Positions 61,754-64,000 of a stretch of 64,000 nucleotides of DNA are shown in pieces. Position 1 is the stretch's first letter. The number at the start of each line of letters is the position of its first letter. The stretch covers positions 2,638,529 through 2,702,528 of the forward strand of contig CAJNOP010000012.1 of assembly GCA_905250075.1 (NCBI GenBank). The letters are read 5' to 3'. The stretch is from Rotaria sp. Silwood1 (lineage: Eukaryota > Rotifera > Eurotatoria > Philodinida > Philodinidae). Made by a program: the position numbers and the translations under genes. The notes under the pieces were generated by a model. The model was given only the letters and a program-made list of their open reading frames with translations, was not told where the DNA came from and made no database searches.

Positions 61754-63136
61754 ATGTCTTCTGCATCTGTTACAACTATAACTCAAATAACAATTGAAGA
61801 TATTCGTTTTCCAACTTCTAAAGAACTTCAGGGCAGTGATGCTATGTCACCTAATCCGTAAATCTATATTTATGAAAGCATCCAATGTTTTTTTTTTTAA
61901 ATCTTAATTTTTTTTAGAGATTTTTCATCAGCTTATGTAATTCTTCATACTGATAATCCATTACTTGAAGGTCATGGTCATTCATTTACACTGGGTCGTG
62001 GTACAGAAATTATTTGTACTGCTATAAAAGCTCATGCACATTTACTTATTGGCCATACACTCGAAGAATTTATTTCAAATCCTGGTGCTTTTTGGCATCA
62101 TTTAACAAGTGATTCCCAACTTCGTTGGATTGGACCAGAAAAAGGTGCAATACATTTAGCTTTAGCTGCTATTGTTAATGCTCTTTGGGATTTATATGCT
62201 AAACATGAAGGAAAACCTTTATGGAGACTTATTTCAGATTTTACACCTGAGCAACTTCTAAAATGTATTGATTTTCGTTACATATCAGATGTTATAAAAC
62301 CGGATGAAGCATTAAATATGTTAAAAGAACTTGAATCAACAAAATCTGAACGTATACGACAACTTGAAGAACAAGGTTATCCAGCTTATATAATGTCAGC
62401 TGGTTGGCTTGGTTATTCTGATGAAAAAGTTCGACGTTTATGTCGAGAAGCTATTAATGAAGGTTTTACACATATAAAAATAAAAGTTGGTCGAGATTTA
62501 CAAGATGATATTCGACGACTTAAAATAGTTCGTGAAGAAATTGGATATGATCGACATCTTATGATTGATGCTAATCAAGTATGGGATGTTGATCAAGCTA
62601 TTCAATGGGTGAAACAATTAGCAGAATTTCGTCCATATTGGATTGAAGAACCAACATCACCAGACGATATTCTTGGTCATGCTCGTATTTCTCAAGCACT
62701 TCGACCATATAATATTGGAGTTGCTACAGGTGAACATGGAATGAATCGAATATTATTTAAACAAATGTTACAAGCAAATGCTTTACAATTTTGTCAAATA
62801 GATGCTTGCCGTTTAGGTGGAGTTAATGAAGTTTTAGCTGTACTTTTATTAGCAGCAAAATTTCATGTACCTATTTGTCCACATGGTGGTGGTGCTGGTT
62901 TAAGTGAACTTGTACAACATTTATCTATGATTGATTTTATTCTTGTTAGTGGAACATGGGAAAATAGTATTATAGAATTTTCTGATCACTTACATGAACA
63001 TTTTGAAGATCCTTGTATTATTAAAAATGGACGATATGTTGCACCAAACAAACCAGGTTATAGTACTCAAATCAAAGAAAATAGTCGACAACAATATTCA
63101 TTTCCCAATGGACCCATGTGGAAAATACATTCATAA
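61754..63136 (+). CDS. ENOSF1: Enolase superfamily member 1 / L-fuconate dehydratase
   Basis: This enzyme dehydrates L-fuconate to 2-keto-3-deoxy-L-fuconate in sugar-acid catabolism; in animals it is reported from mitochondria. Two exons (61754-61857 and 61918-63136) join in phase to 440 residues, against 443 in human. The N-terminal capping domain has IEDIRFPTSKELQGSDAM and HSFTLGRGTEIICTA, then QLRWIGPEKGAIHLA and NALWDLYAKHEGKPLW. The barrel holds the KxK pair in FTHIKIKVG, metal ligands in MIDANQVWD, WIEEPTSPDD and VATGEHG, and the catalytic histidine in CPHGGGAGLSELVQHL. LGHARISQAL and DHLHEHFEDP are near-identical to ENOSF1. All catalytic residues are in place. The start at 61754 is the only ATG giving the conserved N terminus; there is no obvious mitochondrial presequence. 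The intron is 60 bp. Confidence 0.94.
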
Positions 63137-63335
63137 CATTTATTTTGTTTTTTTTTCAAGTTGATTTTTTAATTAGTTCAATTTAGTCTATTAATATTTA
63201 TTGATGATATAATCATTTAACTACATAATAGAAGATATAGTTTGCAAATGCTCAGGTCGTGCCAAAAGTAATGGCAGATGTACTTTAGTTCTCTATAAAA
63301 AAACTGCGAGAAATTTTTTCTTTATATGAACAGAT
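63137..63335. other. ENOSF1 3' flank
   Basis: AT-rich. The segment GGTCGTGCCAAAAGTAATGGC at about 63256 resembles mariner-type terminal sequence and might be the true outer end of the element that follows. Confidence 0.35.
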
Positions 63336-64000
63336 AGTAAAAAGAATGATCTATTTTTCAGTGATATTCTATTCTTGGTCAACTAATATGATAATGATAA
63401 GATTTTGATAAAAGCTGTTTGTTCTGATATGTGACGATAACAACAATATTTATTTTAAACAACGGCAGATAAGTATTTTTAGAATAATTCTTGTAATAGA
63501 AACAAGATAGAAAATTGCGATTTTCACCGTTGAAAACAAGAGATGAAGACTCATCGAATCATATATTGTAGATTTTTCTAATATTTTTTTTTCGACGTTC
63601 ATTTAATCAGTTTTCTAAGTGTCGGAGAAAATTTTTTTACTCAATAAGAAAAAAACTAATAATAAGTTTTTTCACAGAAATTGCTAAGAAAAAATCGACT
63701 TAGAGTTCCGACTAGAATACGTACAACTATTGAATGATTAAATTTAAACACATGAACTCCTCTGACAGTTTGTAGGCCTTCGAGTGGCAGTCTAAATGTC
63801 TTTCCAGTGGTGAAAATCGTCGTTCTCTGCTTGTTTCTATCACAAGAGTTATTCTAAAAATCCTCACCTGCCTCTGGTTGAAACCAATATTGTTGTTATC
63901 GTCACATATCAGAACAAACAGCTTTTACCAAAATCTTATCATTACGATATTAGTTGACTAAGGATAAAATATCATTGAAAAATAGATCATTCTTTTTACT
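63336..64000. mobile_element. Terminal-inverted-repeat element, cut by the right edge
   Basis: Left arm 63336-63450 and right arm 63886-64000 are reverse complements over 115 bp with about 90% identity, including AAAAGCTGTTTGTTCTGATA and TGTGACGATAACAACAATAT. Pairing reaches the last base of the window, so the element probably continues beyond it. The interior (63451-63885) has no recognisable ORF. A mariner-like non-autonomous element is possible but unproven. Confidence 0.75.

Noticed and set aside
1..64000. CRISPR arrays, rRNA genes and bacterial operon signals
   Set aside because: None seen; intron-rich animal genes exclude a prokaryotic reading of the window.

Overview
The window reads as nuclear DNA of a bdelloid rotifer. 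It is very AT-rich, its animal-type genes are split by short (about 50-80 bp) GT-AG introns, intergenic DNA is rich in transposon relics, and three features fit bdelloids: a (TGTGGG)n telomere-type repeat tract, a membrane-anchored FG-GAP/VCBS repeat protein, and a decayed bacterial-type SleB cell-wall hydrolase. Genus cannot be fixed from the sequence alone (Adineta- or Rotaria-like base composition).

Layout, left to right. 1-3881 (-): TBC1D2-type Rab-GAP (PH, coiled coil, TBC), cut by the left edge. 5568-6879 (+): NOL4-like nuclear protein. 7266-10271 (+): ENPP-family ectophosphodiesterase. 11363-12047: inverted-repeat element. 12383-13376 (+): C1GALT1-like core 1 galactosyltransferase. 15221-16119: piggyBac relic with TTAA ends and a C-terminal transposase fragment. 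16476-17370: Mutator-like relic with long terminal repeats and a decayed FLYWCH finger. 19636-22315 (+): FG-GAP protein. 24936-25848: 0.9 kb fold-back element. 26346-33269 (-): CCDC33-like C2/coiled-coil protein with two introns over 1.3 kb. 34725-36694 (-): TRA2. 36948-39031 (+): FBXO7, head-to-head with TRA2. 41298-42593 (-): HNRNPK. 46862-47878 (-): MEOX homeobox gene. 53276-53694 (-): SleB-like hydrolase pseudogene. 53951-54422 (-): MED10. 56064-56297 (-): small secreted cysteine-rich protein. 56700-57070: G-rich island. 57602-57757: telomere-type repeats in inverted, fusion-like orientation. 58353-59143: second fold-back element. 61754-63136 (+): ENOSF1. 63336 to the right edge: terminal-inverted-repeat element.

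The genes are mostly conserved single-copy animal housekeeping or regulatory genes (splicing, Mediator, ubiquitin ligase, RNA binding, vesicle traffic, sugar metabolism) and do not form one pathway. Gene spacing is tight around conserved genes (TRA2/FBXO7 254 bp apart, NOL4/ENPP 386 bp apart). The 2-5 kb gene-free gaps and the oversized introns are where inverted-repeat elements accumulate. The most notable structure is the inverted interstitial TGTGGG/CCCACA block near the right end, which lies close to G-rich DNA and a fold-back repeat and could mark an old chromosome-end fusion or capture of telomere-associated DNA. Exon boundaries were worked out by eye from splice sites and reading phase; where stated, phases close correctly across every junction. 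No tRNA, rRNA or CRISPR array was recognised.
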